64,000 nt of DNA from Amycolatopsis xylanica. GTDB taxonomy: Bacteria > Actinomycetota > Actinomycetes > Mycobacteriales > Pseudonocardiaceae. Every line of letters starts with the position of its first letter. Positions within the stretch are counted from its first letter, which is position 1. The notes under the pieces are model-generated. The model was not told where the DNA came from. It searched no databases and was given only the letters and a program-made list of their open reading frames with translations. A program made the position numbers and the translations under genes. This document shows, piece by piece, positions 16,762-25,145 of the stretch. The stretch lies in the NCBI RefSeq assembly GCF_900107045.1, contig NZ_FNON01000005.1, forward strand, positions 434,001 through 498,000, given 5' to 3'.

Positions 16762-19698
16762 GTGCGTCCAAGTCGTACGATTAGGGGAAGAACCACGGCC
16801 GGGGCAGCGGCGTTGATCGCCGCTCTGGGGCTGGTCACACCCGTGGCCGCGGCGGCGGAGACGGGCCTCGCGCCCGACGCGATCGCGGAGAACACCGCGC
16901 AGCAAATCGGTGCGCTGCAAGCGATGAAGAAGAACCTGACCGCGGCTGAGTCCAAAGTGGACAGCAAGCTGCTCGTTCAGCAGAAGATCCAGAAGCACGC
17001 GCTGTCCGCACAGGCGGTGCCGCAGCTTCAGTCTGGGGCCGAAATCTCTCCGGCGGGCACCACGCTCGTCGACATCCGGGTCGACAAGGTCTCGCAGGAC
17101 CTGCTCGACACCCTGGTCAAACTCGGCGCCGGCGTCCGCGCGGTGTCCGAAAAGGTCGGAAGCATCCGTGCCGAGCTCTCACTCGACGCGGTGACGCAGA
17201 TCAGCCAGCGGAGTGACGTCCGCCGGGTCGAGGTCGCTGACGGTGCGATGACCGCCTCGCAGCTCGCCAACCCCGGTGGTCCGAACCAGGCGAACCCGGG
17301 CAGTGTCCCGGAGTCCAAGGAAGACCTCTCGAAGCGGCTGACCGCCGAGATCCAGAAGGCCACCGCGGCCAAGTCGGCGCGCACCAGCGCCGACGCCGCC
17401 GCGGTCATCACCAGCGAGGGCGACCGGGCGCACAACGCCGACCTCGCCCGCCAGCAGTTCGGCATCTCGGGCATCGGCGTGAAGGTCTGCGCGCTGTCCG
17501 ACGGTGTCAACTCGCTCGCCGCCTCACAGGCCAAGGGCGAACTCCCGGCGAACGTCGACGTCATCCCCGGCCAGGAGGGCTCGGGCGACGAAGGCACCGC
17601 GATGCTGGAGATCATCCACGACCTCGCGCCCAACGCGGCGCTCGGTTTCGCGACCGCGTTCAACTCCGACGCCAGCTTCGCGGACAACATCCGCAAGCTG
17701 CGCTTCGACGCGCACTGCGACATCATCGTGGACGACGTCCTGTACTTCAAGGAATCCCCGTTCCAGGACTGGATCATCGCGCAGGCCGTCAACGACGTGA
17801 CCGCCGCCGGCGCGCTGTACTTCTCCTCGGCCGGTAACGAGGGCAGCGTCGCCAACGGCACCTCGGGTCACTGGGAAGGCGACTTCAACGACTCGCACAA
17901 GCCGATCGGCAAGTACGCGGGCACCGCGCACAACTTCGCGCCGGGCACCGGGCTGCAGATCTACAACCCGCTGTCGGACGCCTCGGGCTCCGGCGTCCCG
18001 GTGATCCTGCACTGGTCCGACCCGCTGGGTCACTCCAGCAACGACTACGACCTGTACCTGATCAACTCGGCGGGCAACGTCGTCAGCTTCAGCCAGAACA
18101 ACCAGACCGGCACCGAGGATCCGTACGAGCGGGTCAACACCACCGGTGGCGCCGGCCTGCGCCTGGCGATCGTGAAGTTCTCCGGCGAGAACCGCTACCT
18201 GTCGCTGTCCGCGCTGCGTGGCCGGTTCAAGGACTCGGCCGACGGCCTCAAGGCGTACGCCACCCCCGGCGTGACCCTCGGTCACTCGGCCGCTCGGGCC
18301 GCCTTCAGCGTCGCGGCGGTGCCCGCGGCGAAGGCGTTCCCGCGTGCGCTGGAACCGGGCGACCCGGCGAACCCGGCGGGCCCGTACCCGGCCGCCTATG
18401 GACCGGGCAGCAAGGCGGAGCGGTTCAGCTCCGACGGCCCGCGCCGCGTGTTCTACCAGGCCGACGGCACGCCGATCACGCCTGGGAACGTGAGCGCGAC
18501 CGGTGGTGAGGTGCGGCAGAAGCCCGAGATCGCGGCGGCGGACGGCGTGTCCACCAGCGTCGGCGGCTTCAACCCGTTCTACGGCACCTCGGCGGCGGCC
18601 CCGCACGCGGCGGCTATCGCGGCGCTCGTGCTGTCCGGCAACCCGGGCCTGCCGCCCGCGGAGGTCCGCAGCGCGCTGATCAACACCGCGGTCGACATCG
18701 AGGCTCCCGGCGTCGACAACCTGACCGGCGCGGGCGTCATCCTCGCCGACAAGGTGCTGCAGTACACCGGCGCCAGCCCCCAGCCGCGTGCCGTCGCGGC
18801 GAAGCCGACGGTCACCCCGACCGACGGTGGCGCGTTCCTCGACCCGGGCGACTCGGCCAAGGTGACGCTGCCGGTGACCAACGACGGTGACGGTGTCGCC
18901 TCGTCGGTCAGCGTGGTGCTGACCAGCCCGACCCCGGGTGTCACGGTGGCGCCGCGCGCGAAGAGCTACGGCACCATCAGCCCGGGACAGACCGGCGTCA
19001 ACGACTTCACCCTCACCGTGCCCGCCACGCAGCAGCTGGGCGACCCGGTGGTGCTGAACGCGCGGGTGACCTTCGCCGGGTCGCTTTCGCCGACGACGCA
19101 GACCTTCTCGATCCCGGTCGGCCAGCCGTCGCCGGTCGCGAAGGACTTCGCCTACGCCGGCGCGCCGGTGGCGATCCCGGACAACAGCCCGCTCGGCGCC
19201 TCGGTGCCGATCACGGTGGCCGGGGTCGGCCGCGCGTCGAAGCTGACGCTTTCGGTCGACGGCACCGAGTGCAGCACCGACCAGAACTCGACGACGGTGG
19301 GCCTGAACCACTCGTACATCGGTGACCTGGTCGGCACGCTGACCTCGCCGTCGGGCAAGAAGGCCACGGTCTTCCAGCGCAACGGCGGTGGCGGCAACAA
19401 CCTGTGCAAGGTCGTCTTCGCGGACGACGCGGCCCGCCCGTTCAGCTCGGTGGCCGCGGGCGACAACCCGTTCACCGGCACCTGGCGCGGCACCCAGCCG
19501 CTGTCCGGCCTGGTCGGGGTCGCCGACGGCACCTGGACCTTCGCCGTGGTCGACGCCGCGGGCGGCGACACCGGGTTCATCCGCTCGGTTTCCTTGCACG
19601 TCAACGGGTTCGTGACGCCGACAGAGGCGGGCGCGACCCAGCGCCCGGCCACCGGGCGTCCCGGCGGTGTGCACACCGGGCCGGTCAAGCCGCAGTAG
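16762..19698 (+). CDS. Large secreted S8-like (subtilase-fold) protein with P domain
   Basis: A 978-residue secreted protein. A signal peptide (about 1-32) and a long helical pro-region precede a subtilase-fold domain (about 235-690) and a C-terminal proprotein-convertase P domain (about 830-960) closing with TWTFAVVDAAGGDTG. Asp247 (ALSDG), the oxyanion Asn359 (SSAGNEG) and the nucleophile Ser610 (GTSAAAPHA) are present. The helix that normally begins HGT reads GDEGTAMLEI, so Glu277 occupies the His position. Start GTG at 16762 with GGAGG at 16752-16756. It may be active with a sedolisin-like Glu or may be inactive; the sequence alone does not decide. Confidence 0.85.
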   Translation: MRPSRTIRGRTTAGAAALIAALGLVTPVAAAAETGLAPDAIAENTAQQIGALQAMKKNLTAAESKVDSKLLVQQKIQKHALSAQAVPQLQSGAEISPAGTTLVDIRVDKVSQDLLDTLVKLGAGVRAVSEKVGSIRAELSLDAVTQISQRSDVRRVEVADGAMTASQLANPGGPNQANPGSVPESKEDLSKRLTAEIQKATAAKSARTSADAAAVITSEGDRAHNADLARQQFGISGIGVKVCALSDGVNSLAASQAKGELPANVDVIPGQEGSGDEGTAMLEIIHDLAPNAALGFATAFNSDASFADNIRKLRFDAHCDIIVDDVLYFKESPFQDWIIAQAVNDVTAAGALYFSSAGNEGSVANGTSGHWEGDFNDSHKPIGKYAGTAHNFAPGTGLQIYNPLSDASGSGVPVILHWSDPLGHSSNDYDLYLINSAGNVVSFSQNNQTGTEDPYERVNTTGGAGLRLAIVKFSGENRYLSLSALRGRFKDSADGLKAYATPGVTLGHSAARAAFSVAAVPAAKAFPRALEPGDPANPAGPYPAAYGPGSKAERFSSDGPRRVFYQADGTPITPGNVSATGGEVRQKPEIAAADGVSTSVGGFNPFYGTSAAAPHAAAIAALVLSGNPGLPPAEVRSALINTAVDIEAPGVDNLTGAGVILADKVLQYTGASPQPRAVAAKPTVTPTDGGAFLDPGDSAKVTLPVTNDGDGVASSVSVVLTSPTPGVTVAPRAKSYGTISPGQTGVNDFTLTVPATQQLGDPVVLNARVTFAGSLSPTTQTFSIPVGQPSPVAKDFAYAGAPVAIPDNSPLGASVPITVAGVGRASKLTLSVDGTECSTDQNSTTVGLNHSYIGDLVGTLTSPSGKKATVFQRNGGGGNNLCKVVFADDAARPFSSVAAGDNPFTGTWRGTQPLSGLVGVADGTWTFAVVDAAGGDTGFIRSVSLHVNGFVTPTEAGATQRPATGRPGGVHTGPVKPQ

Positions 19699-19713
19699 CC
19701 GTACTGTGGGTTT

Positions 19714-20379
19714 GTGAAGGCGCGTGAAGTAGCAGGTGGCGGACTGGCCGTCGAGGTGTCCCCGGACAGGCTCGACGGCTGGTTCGCCCGCTTCGCGCGA
19801 CGCAACTCCGGCGTCACCTCGACGGAGGTGCGGCCAACGGAAGTGATCGTGCGCGGAGGGAACGGGACAACGGCCGAGGTGGCCGTCCCGTTCCCTCCGC
19901 TTTCCGTTTCCGGGGTTTTCGAAGGCCTGCGGGTGGACGCGCTGGCCGAGCATCTCGCCGTGCCGCGGACCGTGGGGCTGCTGCTGGTGCGGCTCGGCGG
20001 GCACTCGCTCGGGCTTGCCCGTGCGGGGTCGATCGTGCTGTCCCGTACCGACCGGCATCTGGTGCACGGCCGGTCGGCGGCGGGCGGGTGGTCGCAGCAG
20101 CGGTTCGCGCGACGGCGGGAAGGCCAGGCACGCCAGGCTTTGCGTGCGGCGGCCGATGACGCCTACGAGGTGCTGGTTCCTCGTCTGTCCGAAATGGACG
20201 GTCTGGTTCTCGGCGGTGATCGTCGCGCTCTGGATGAGCTTCGCGAGGACAGACGACTCGCGCCGCTGTTCGCGCTCGCGGAATCCCGAGTGCTCGACAT
20301 CCCCGAGCCTCGGCGGACGGTGCTGGACGACGCGGCCGAGTGGGTGCTGGGTGTGGTCATCGTGGTCAAGGGCCCGTGA
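19714..20379 (+). CDS. acVLRF1-family peptidyl-tRNA hydrolase (Vms1/eRF1-like)
   Basis: A 221-residue protein resembling actinobacterial Vms1-like release factors. The key segment is AGGWSQQRFARRREGQ: a GGxSQ loop followed by a basic helix, comparable with the catalytic Gln loop of the eRF1-like domain in Vms1 that frees stalled peptidyl-tRNA during ribosome rescue. The flanking strands IVLSRTDRHLVHGR and VLVPRL fit the fold. Start GTG at 19714, 15 bases after the protease stop. A housekeeping rescue role is inferred from family knowledge. Confidence 0.72.
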   Translation: MKAREVAGGGLAVEVSPDRLDGWFARFARRNSGVTSTEVRPTEVIVRGGNGTTAEVAVPFPPLSVSGVFEGLRVDALAEHLAVPRTVGLLLVRLGGHSLGLARAGSIVLSRTDRHLVHGRSAAGGWSQQRFARRREGQARQALRAAADDAYEVLVPRLSEMDGLVLGGDRRALDELREDRRLAPLFALAESRVLDIPEPRRTVLDDAAEWVLGVVIVVKGP

Positions 20380-20429
20380 CGTCGTAAATACCGTCAGCGG
20401 CGAGGGCCGGTCGCCGGAGAATGTCCGGC

Positions 20430-20822
20430 ATGACCGAAGCGACCATCATGCCCAGACCACTCAAGAACGTCCGTATTCTCCTGTGGTTCCAGGCGATTTC
20501 CAACATCCTCGCCGGTTTCCTGGTGATCATGCTCGCGCTCAACGCACTCGACCACGGTGACGAAGACGGCGCGCTGCCGCTGGTGATCGGCATCATCTCG
20601 CTGATCATCGCGGTGGTGCTCGCCGTCTGCGCGGTGATGATCTCGGGTCACGCGCCGTGGGTCCGCACCACGATCATGACGCTCGAGGGCATCACCTTGG
20701 TCGCCGGCGTGATCGGCTTGGTCAGCGGCGGCGCCGTCACCCTCCTGATCGGCATCGGCATCGCGATCGGCATCCTGTTCAGCCTCAGCAACCCCGCCGT
20801 GAAGGAGTGGTTCATCCCCTGA
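20430..20822 (+). CDS. Small integral membrane protein
   Basis: A 130-residue protein of unknown function with four hydrophobic segments: FQAISNILAGFLVIMLALN, LVIGIISLIIAVVLAVCAVM, TLEGITLVAGVIGLV and a last Ile/Gly-rich helix ending near SLSNPAVKEWF. The short acidic loop HGDEDG lies between the first two helices. I prefer ATG 20430 because GGAGA at 20416-20420 is correctly spaced for it but only touches the upstream ATG at 20421. It ends just before a hairpin repeat shared with the convergent iniC-like gene. Confidence 0.65.
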   Translation: MTEATIMPRPLKNVRILLWFQAISNILAGFLVIMLALNALDHGDEDGALPLVIGIISLIIAVVLAVCAVMISGHAPWVRTTIMTLEGITLVAGVIGLVSGGAVTLLIGIGIAIGILFSLSNPAVKEWFIP

Positions 20823-20825
20823 GCG

Positions 20826-20874
20826 GGGTCGTGAGTGGTATGGCCGGTTCTAACCGGCTGTGCCACTCACGAGT
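20826..20874. repeat. GTCGTGAGTG hairpin repeat, copy 1
   Basis: Nested inverted repeat. The outer arms TCGTGAGTGG and CCACTCACGA surround an inner near-palindrome CCGGTTCTAACCGG. It sits between a plus-strand gene and the end of the minus-strand iniC-like gene and supplies the last codons and the TAG stop of the latter. It could act as a bidirectional terminator. Five further full copies occur in the window. Confidence 0.85.
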
Positions 20875-21983
20875 CCTTCCTCGCAGGCGCGCACGACGAC
20901 CCTGGCGGTCGCGCGATCGGTCGAGCTCAGCAGCGAATCCTCGGAGACTTCCTTCCACCGCCCCAGCGCGTCCGGCCCGGCCTGCGCCCCGCTGAGCAGG
21001 AGTCGGGCCTCGTCGGCCAGCTCGGGCGTCAAGACCGTCCGCCCGGTGCGCAAAGAGGACAGTGCGCGCAGCGCCCGGAATTCGTGCGCACCAGCCAAAA
21101 CCCGGTCCAGCTCGACGCCCAGCGCACCCGCGCCCGGCTGAAGTTCCCGCCGCAGCAACGCTTCCAGCGCCAGCAACGCCGTCCGCGACTTCAAAATCGG
21201 GGCGTGCTCGGTGAAACACTGCCCGATCGCGTCGCGCAGCTCGGTCAGCCCACTGCGTTGCTGGAACTGAGCGGACAGCTTCGGCGCCGTGTCACACCCC
21301 TGCCGCAGCAACGTCACCGCGAGGCGGACCCCGAACAACCCGAACCGGCGCACCAGCTCCGCGCGCACCTCGGGCTGGACCGGCGCCGGGCATTCCGGGC
21401 GGACGAACCGGTCGGCCGAGAGCAGCCACGGCTCCAGGTCCTCACGGCTGCAGCCCGCGAGCAACGCGAGCGCGTCGAACTGCGCCTCGTCGACCATCCG
21501 GCCCGCCGCCGCGGCCAGACCCGCGACCGCGATCAGATCGCAGACTTCGCCGATCTCCGGCTCACGGCGGCGACGGCGGGCGATCTGCCTGGCCGAGATG
21601 AGCGCGTCGACGCGGCCGCCGCCGAGTTCGTCGGCGTGCGACAGGACCGCGATCGTGTGCATGCCGCCGTCCATCGGGACGGTGTCCGCCGGGTGCCGCA
21701 GGAGGAACAGCACCGCGTCGGCGTCCTGGCTGGGCTCGTCGACCAGGATCAGGTCGCCCAGCCCGCGGCTCGGCCAGCTGACGATCGGCGACGTGACCGG
21801 CGCGCCGACGAGCGCGGACACCAATGTCGATTTACCGCTTCCTTCCGCGCCGGCTACCGCGATCCGCAGCGGCTCGGCGAAACGCGCGCATTGCGTCTGC
21901 AGCCAGCCGACCGCGCGCGGATTGTCCTGGTACACGTCGAGCGCCTGGTTGAGCAGCGCCCACGTCTTGTCCGCCACCGTCAC
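20850..21983 (-). CDS. IniC-like dynamin-family GTPase
   Basis: A 377-residue P-loop protein, third gene of an iniB-iniA-iniC-like operon. The Walker A motif AGAEGSGKSTLVSALVG is at about residues 44-60. Later G motifs are weak: the G3 position reads LVDEPSQD and the G4 position SHADEL instead of DTPG and TKxD, so nucleotide specificity is uncertain. The C-terminal half is helical, as in bacterial dynamin-like proteins. Its start overlaps the iniA-like stop by four bases, indicating coupling. The last residues, GLVSGTAG, and the stop are encoded by a dispersed hairpin repeat. In mycobacteria IniC partners IniA in the response to cell-wall inhibitors. Confidence 0.72.
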   Translation of the reverse strand: MTVADKTWALLNQALDVYQDNPRAVGWLQTQCARFAEPLRIAVAGAEGSGKSTLVSALVGAPVTSPIVSWPSRGLGDLILVDEPSQDADAVLFLLRHPADTVPMDGGMHTIAVLSHADELGGGRVDALISARQIARRRRREPEIGEVCDLIAVAGLAAAAGRMVDEAQFDALALLAGCSREDLEPWLLSADRFVRPECPAPVQPEVRAELVRRFGLFGVRLAVTLLRQGCDTAPKLSAQFQQRSGLTELRDAIGQCFTEHAPILKSRTALLALEALLRRELQPGAGALGVELDRVLAGAHEFRALRALSSLRTGRTVLTPELADEARLLLSGAQAGPDALGRWKEVSEDSLLSSTDRATARVVVRACEEGLVSGTAG

Positions 21984-23779
21984 GCGATGAGACCCCGCGG
22001 CCGTGCCATGCCCATGTCACGCACCCGCTTGCGCAGCGCGGCGAGCTCGTCCATGCCCGCCTTGATCTCCTGGGCGCGCTTGGTCCGCCTGGCGACGTCT
22101 TCGTCGATCACCTGCTTCAACGCACGCGCCGACTCGTTGATCTCGGCACGCTGCGCCGCCGCGAAAGCCGTGAAACGGTCACGCAGCGCGCGATGCAGCA
22201 CCCGCGCCGTGTCCTTGCTTTCCTTGCCGTAGGTGAGGAAGAAATCGTCGACGTGCCGCTGCGCCGCCGTCTTCGCGCTGGCCTGGCGCCGCTTGAGCCG
22301 ATGCCCGCGCTCCTCGAACACGCTCTTCGCGCCGAACGCCGCGCCCGCGCCGAGCGAGATCGGGTTGATCAGCGGGAAACCGGCCAGCGTCGTCGCGAGA
22401 CCGAACATCAGCAGGCCGCTGTAGGACCCGCGCATGCCGACGAACAGCTTCTGCCCGATGCCGAACTTCTCGACGCTCGGCATCCGCAGGCCCAGGTCCT
22501 GCTCGGCGAGGTCGCCGACGGCGAGCGCGTCACGCAGCAGATCGGGCCGGTCCGGCGCGACCTGGCGGACGATCTTCTCGGCGATGTGGCCGAACCGGTC
22601 GAGCAGCCAGCCGAAGTTGGTCTCGGCGACCTCGGTGAGATGACCGCGCAGCCACTCCTCGAACCCGTCCCAGGTGCGGATCGGGTCCGCCGCGTCGAAG
22701 TACTCGTCGACCTCGCGCAGAATCCGCCTGGTCCGGTCGCGCAGGTCGAATTCGAGGTCGGACAACAGGTCCGAGACCTCGTCGGTCAGCATCGTCTGCC
22801 AGCGCGCGGAATCCCGGTTGAGGTCCTCCATGCGCTTGCCCGCGGCGTGCCAGCGCGCGACGGCGTCGCCGGTCTCCGGCTGCTGCGTCGCGGCGTATTC
22901 CTCGTGCAGTGGCGCGGCGACCTGTTCGACGGTGATCGCGGCCAGCGCGGCGGCCGAGCGCAGGGTCAGCAGCTGTGACTGGCCGAGCCAGTCCTGGTGC
23001 AGGCATTTGACGAGCTCGCCGAAGCCGGATTCGGCGTTGAGGTCGCGGTCGCCGGTCTTCGCGGCGACCAGCCGCAGTGTGGCGGAAACCGGGATCAGCG
23101 TCGCGGAAAGCCCCGCCCGCGCGAGCCGGGTCCGGTTACGCTCCGCGACTTCCCGCCAGTCCGGCACCAGGTCGATCTTCGTGAGCGCGATCGCCACCGT
23201 CGGACACAGCTGGGTCAGCTTGGTGAGCAGGTCGAGTTCTTGCGCGGTCAGCTCGTGCGTGCAGTCCGACACCATGAGCACCGCGTCCGCTCGCCAGATC
23301 TCGGCCAGCGTGTAATCGCCGCTGGCAGGGGTGTCGACGAGGACGAGGCCGGCGGCCAGAAGTTCCCTGGGGAGCCCGATTTGCGTGCGGACGACGGCGC
23401 CTCGCGCGCTCGCTGCCTGCTGATTCGCTTGCCGCGTCGCGGATTCCACCGGGACGCTCGCGCTGTCACCGGCTTCGATGGCTTTGCGCGTCTCGTCGAG
23501 CACGATCGTCGCCACGGGCTGGGCGGCGTGCTCGACGATCGCGGGCGCGAGCGTGGTGATGTCGTCGCCGACCGCGCAGACCGGCGCGTTGACCAGCGCG
23601 TTGATCAGCTGGCTCTTGCCCTGTCCCGGGCCGCCGACGACCAGGATGCGCAGTTTCGGGTCGAGCAGCGCGCTTCTTCGGTCCAGCAGGCGCTGCGCCA
23701 GATCCGCACGGCGATGCTCCGCGCAGACGCGGATGGTGTCGTCCACTAGGTGCAACCAGGCTGGTGCGTTCATCGCCAA
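21980..23779 (-). CDS. IniA-like bacterial dynamin
   Basis: A 599-residue dynamin-like GTPase. G1 is VVGGPGQGKSQLINALV (about 46-62), G3 DTPASGDYT, and G4 TKIDLV, all good. A hydrophobic paddle-like stretch occurs around residues 450-490 (LLMFGLATTLAGFPLINP, then GAGAAFGAKSVFEE), followed by a helical C-terminus, the layout of IniA, which remodels membranes. Upstream, 84 bases including a 17-bp perfect hairpin separate it from the iniB-like gene. The ATG start at 23779 begins MAMNAPAWL. A role in membrane maintenance under envelope stress is inferred from the mycobacterial iniBAC operon. Confidence 0.8.
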   Translation of the reverse strand: MAMNAPAWLHLVDDTIRVCAEHRRADLAQRLLDRRSALLDPKLRILVVGGPGQGKSQLINALVNAPVCAVGDDITTLAPAIVEHAAQPVATIVLDETRKAIEAGDSASVPVESATRQANQQAASARGAVVRTQIGLPRELLAAGLVLVDTPASGDYTLAEIWRADAVLMVSDCTHELTAQELDLLTKLTQLCPTVAIALTKIDLVPDWREVAERNRTRLARAGLSATLIPVSATLRLVAAKTGDRDLNAESGFGELVKCLHQDWLGQSQLLTLRSAAALAAITVEQVAAPLHEEYAATQQPETGDAVARWHAAGKRMEDLNRDSARWQTMLTDEVSDLLSDLEFDLRDRTRRILREVDEYFDAADPIRTWDGFEEWLRGHLTEVAETNFGWLLDRFGHIAEKIVRQVAPDRPDLLRDALAVGDLAEQDLGLRMPSVEKFGIGQKLFVGMRGSYSGLLMFGLATTLAGFPLINPISLGAGAAFGAKSVFEERGHRLKRRQASAKTAAQRHVDDFFLTYGKESKDTARVLHRALRDRFTAFAAAQRAEINESARALKQVIDEDVARRTKRAQEIKAGMDELAALRKRVRDMGMARPRGLIA

Positions 23780-23809
23780 GCAGTGTGCCCTGTTGCTCTC
23801 AGTAAATGA

Positions 23810-23849
23810 AGCGGGGCGGGTCCATCGACGTTGATGGACCCGCCCCGCT
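23810..23849 (-). terminator. Intra-operon hairpin between iniB-like and iniA-like genes
   Basis: Perfect 17-bp inverted repeat: arms 23810-23826 and 23833-23849 with a six-base loop. On the minus strand it lies 14 bases after the iniB-like stop and 30 bases before the iniA-like start and is followed by a short T-containing stretch (CTTCATTT). It probably works as a partial terminator or mRNA-stabilising stem that lets iniB exceed iniA/iniC expression. Confidence 0.75.
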
Positions 23850-23863
23850 CACGCGGTCGTAAA

Positions 23864-24952
23864 TCAGTGACCAAGGAGGTCAGTGGGCGCGTCGACCGCG
23901 TGCGGCAGGGCGTCGTGGGCGGGAGCGGCCACGTCACCGAGGGGGCTGTGCGAAACCGCGTCGGTCACGGTGTGCGTGACGTCGGCGTGGGGGAGCGGGT
24001 TGGCGACCGGCAGGTGCGGCAGCTCGACGGGCAGGTGCGGGACCTGGGGCAGGTCGACCGGCAGGTGCGGGACCTGCGGCAGGTCGGTGGGCAGGCCACC
24101 GCCGACACCCGGCACGCCCGGGACGGTCGGCAGGGTGCCGGCGTCGGGGATCGGGGCGTTGGCGATCTGGTCGGTCACCGTGTGGGTGCCCTCGTGGATC
24201 TGGTGCTCGACCTGGCCACCGGCCGGGGCGATGTGGTCCGCGCCGGGGACGCCGGTGCGGGTCAGGTACTCGCCGAGGGTGGTGGCGTCGTAGCCCGCGA
24301 TGTCCGCGAAGGCGTCGCCGCCGCCCGCGACGTAGCTGGCGATGGTGCCCGCCGAGACCTTGTCCAGCGCGCCGTCGAGCTGACCGGCCGGGTCGGCGGG
24401 CAGGTCGAAGCGGGGGTCGGCCGGGACGGCCGGGATGGCGGGCACGGCCGGGACACCCGGGACCGCGGGGAGACCCGGAACGGCCGGGAGGCCGGGCACG
24501 GCGGGAACGGCCGGGATGCCGAAGTCGGCGAAGTTGCCGCCGGTCTCCAGGCCGAAGTCACCGGCCGGGTTGGTGATCGAGCCGCCGGCGGCGTACCCGG
24601 TGGTGTCGGCGACGAGGCTGCCCTCGTAGTCGCCGAGGGGCGAGGTGCCGTGCACGCCGCCGCCGAAGGAACCGGCATCGGGGGTGTCGATCTGGGGCAG
24701 CGAGCCCGCCTTGGCGACCGCGGTGAGCTGGTCGATGACCGAGCCGCTGTCGGTGCCGACGGGCAGGTTCACGCCGGCCGGGGCGTAGTCGAGGACCAGC
24801 GGGACGACCTCCTGGACATCCTGCGGGGTGACGTCGTGCAGGCCGGCGCCGGCGAGCGCGGCGGACGGGTCGGCGCCGAAGGCGGACCGGGCCACGTCGT
24901 CCGTGAGCAGGTTGAACACGAAGTCGTGCAGGGTGGTCGGCTGCTGAATCAC
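23864..24952 (-). CDS. IniB-like protein, Pro/Val-rich
   Basis: A 362-residue protein. Its first 50 residues (LHDFVFNLLTDDVARSAFGADPSAAL) match the IniB N-terminal domain. The rest is low complexity: Pro-Ala-Val-Pro-Gly repeats around residues 145-175, and His/Pro/Leu/Val repeats (LPQVPHLPVDLPQVPHLPVE) near residues 290-320. No signal peptide or membrane segment is evident. In Mycobacterium tuberculosis iniB is the first gene of the isoniazid-inducible iniBAC operon; its molecular role is unknown. ATG start, with AAGGAG about seven bases upstream. It heads the operon with iniA- and iniC-like genes and diverges from an Hsp70-like gene. Confidence 0.8.
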   Translation of the reverse strand: MIQQPTTLHDFVFNLLTDDVARSAFGADPSAALAGAGLHDVTPQDVQEVVPLVLDYAPAGVNLPVGTDSGSVIDQLTAVAKAGSLPQIDTPDAGSFGGGVHGTSPLGDYEGSLVADTTGYAAGGSITNPAGDFGLETGGNFADFGIPAVPAVPGLPAVPGLPAVPGVPAVPAIPAVPADPRFDLPADPAGQLDGALDKVSAGTIASYVAGGGDAFADIAGYDATTLGEYLTRTGVPGADHIAPAGGQVEHQIHEGTHTVTDQIANAPIPDAGTLPTVPGVPGVGGGLPTDLPQVPHLPVDLPQVPHLPVELPHLPVANPLPHADVTHTVTDAVSHSPLGDVAAPAHDALPHAVDAPTDLLGH

Positions 24953-25145
24953 CGGTGTATCTCCTTGGTCGTCTTTGAGCTTGACGCAACGTTAGGGATC
25001 TTGACCGGGGGTGGCATCGGGGAACGTCCCCGTATCGCTCCGGCCGGTGGGGGATTGCTCCGTTAGGGGATTAGGGGATTCACCCCCGGGGAATGACTTT
25101 GGTAGGAAGGGGAACCTTCTACTCGCCCATTCGGAGGATTCGCGC
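24953..25145. promoter_or_regulatory. Divergent control region of the ini-like module
   Basis: The 193 bases between the iniB-like and Hsp70-like starts hold a palindrome GGGGAACGTCCCC (25019-25031), two direct TTAGGGGA units (25063-25078) followed by CACCCCCGGGGAA, and GGAGG at 25133-25137 for the Hsp70-like gene. Both arms of the module probably fire from here. The G/C-run motifs are candidate binding sites for the LuxR-type regulator encoded at the end of the right arm; this is inference. Confidence 0.55.

Noticed and set aside
17524..20067. Long minus-strand frame opposite the S8-like protease
   Set aside because: Same shadow effect; it crosses two real genes.
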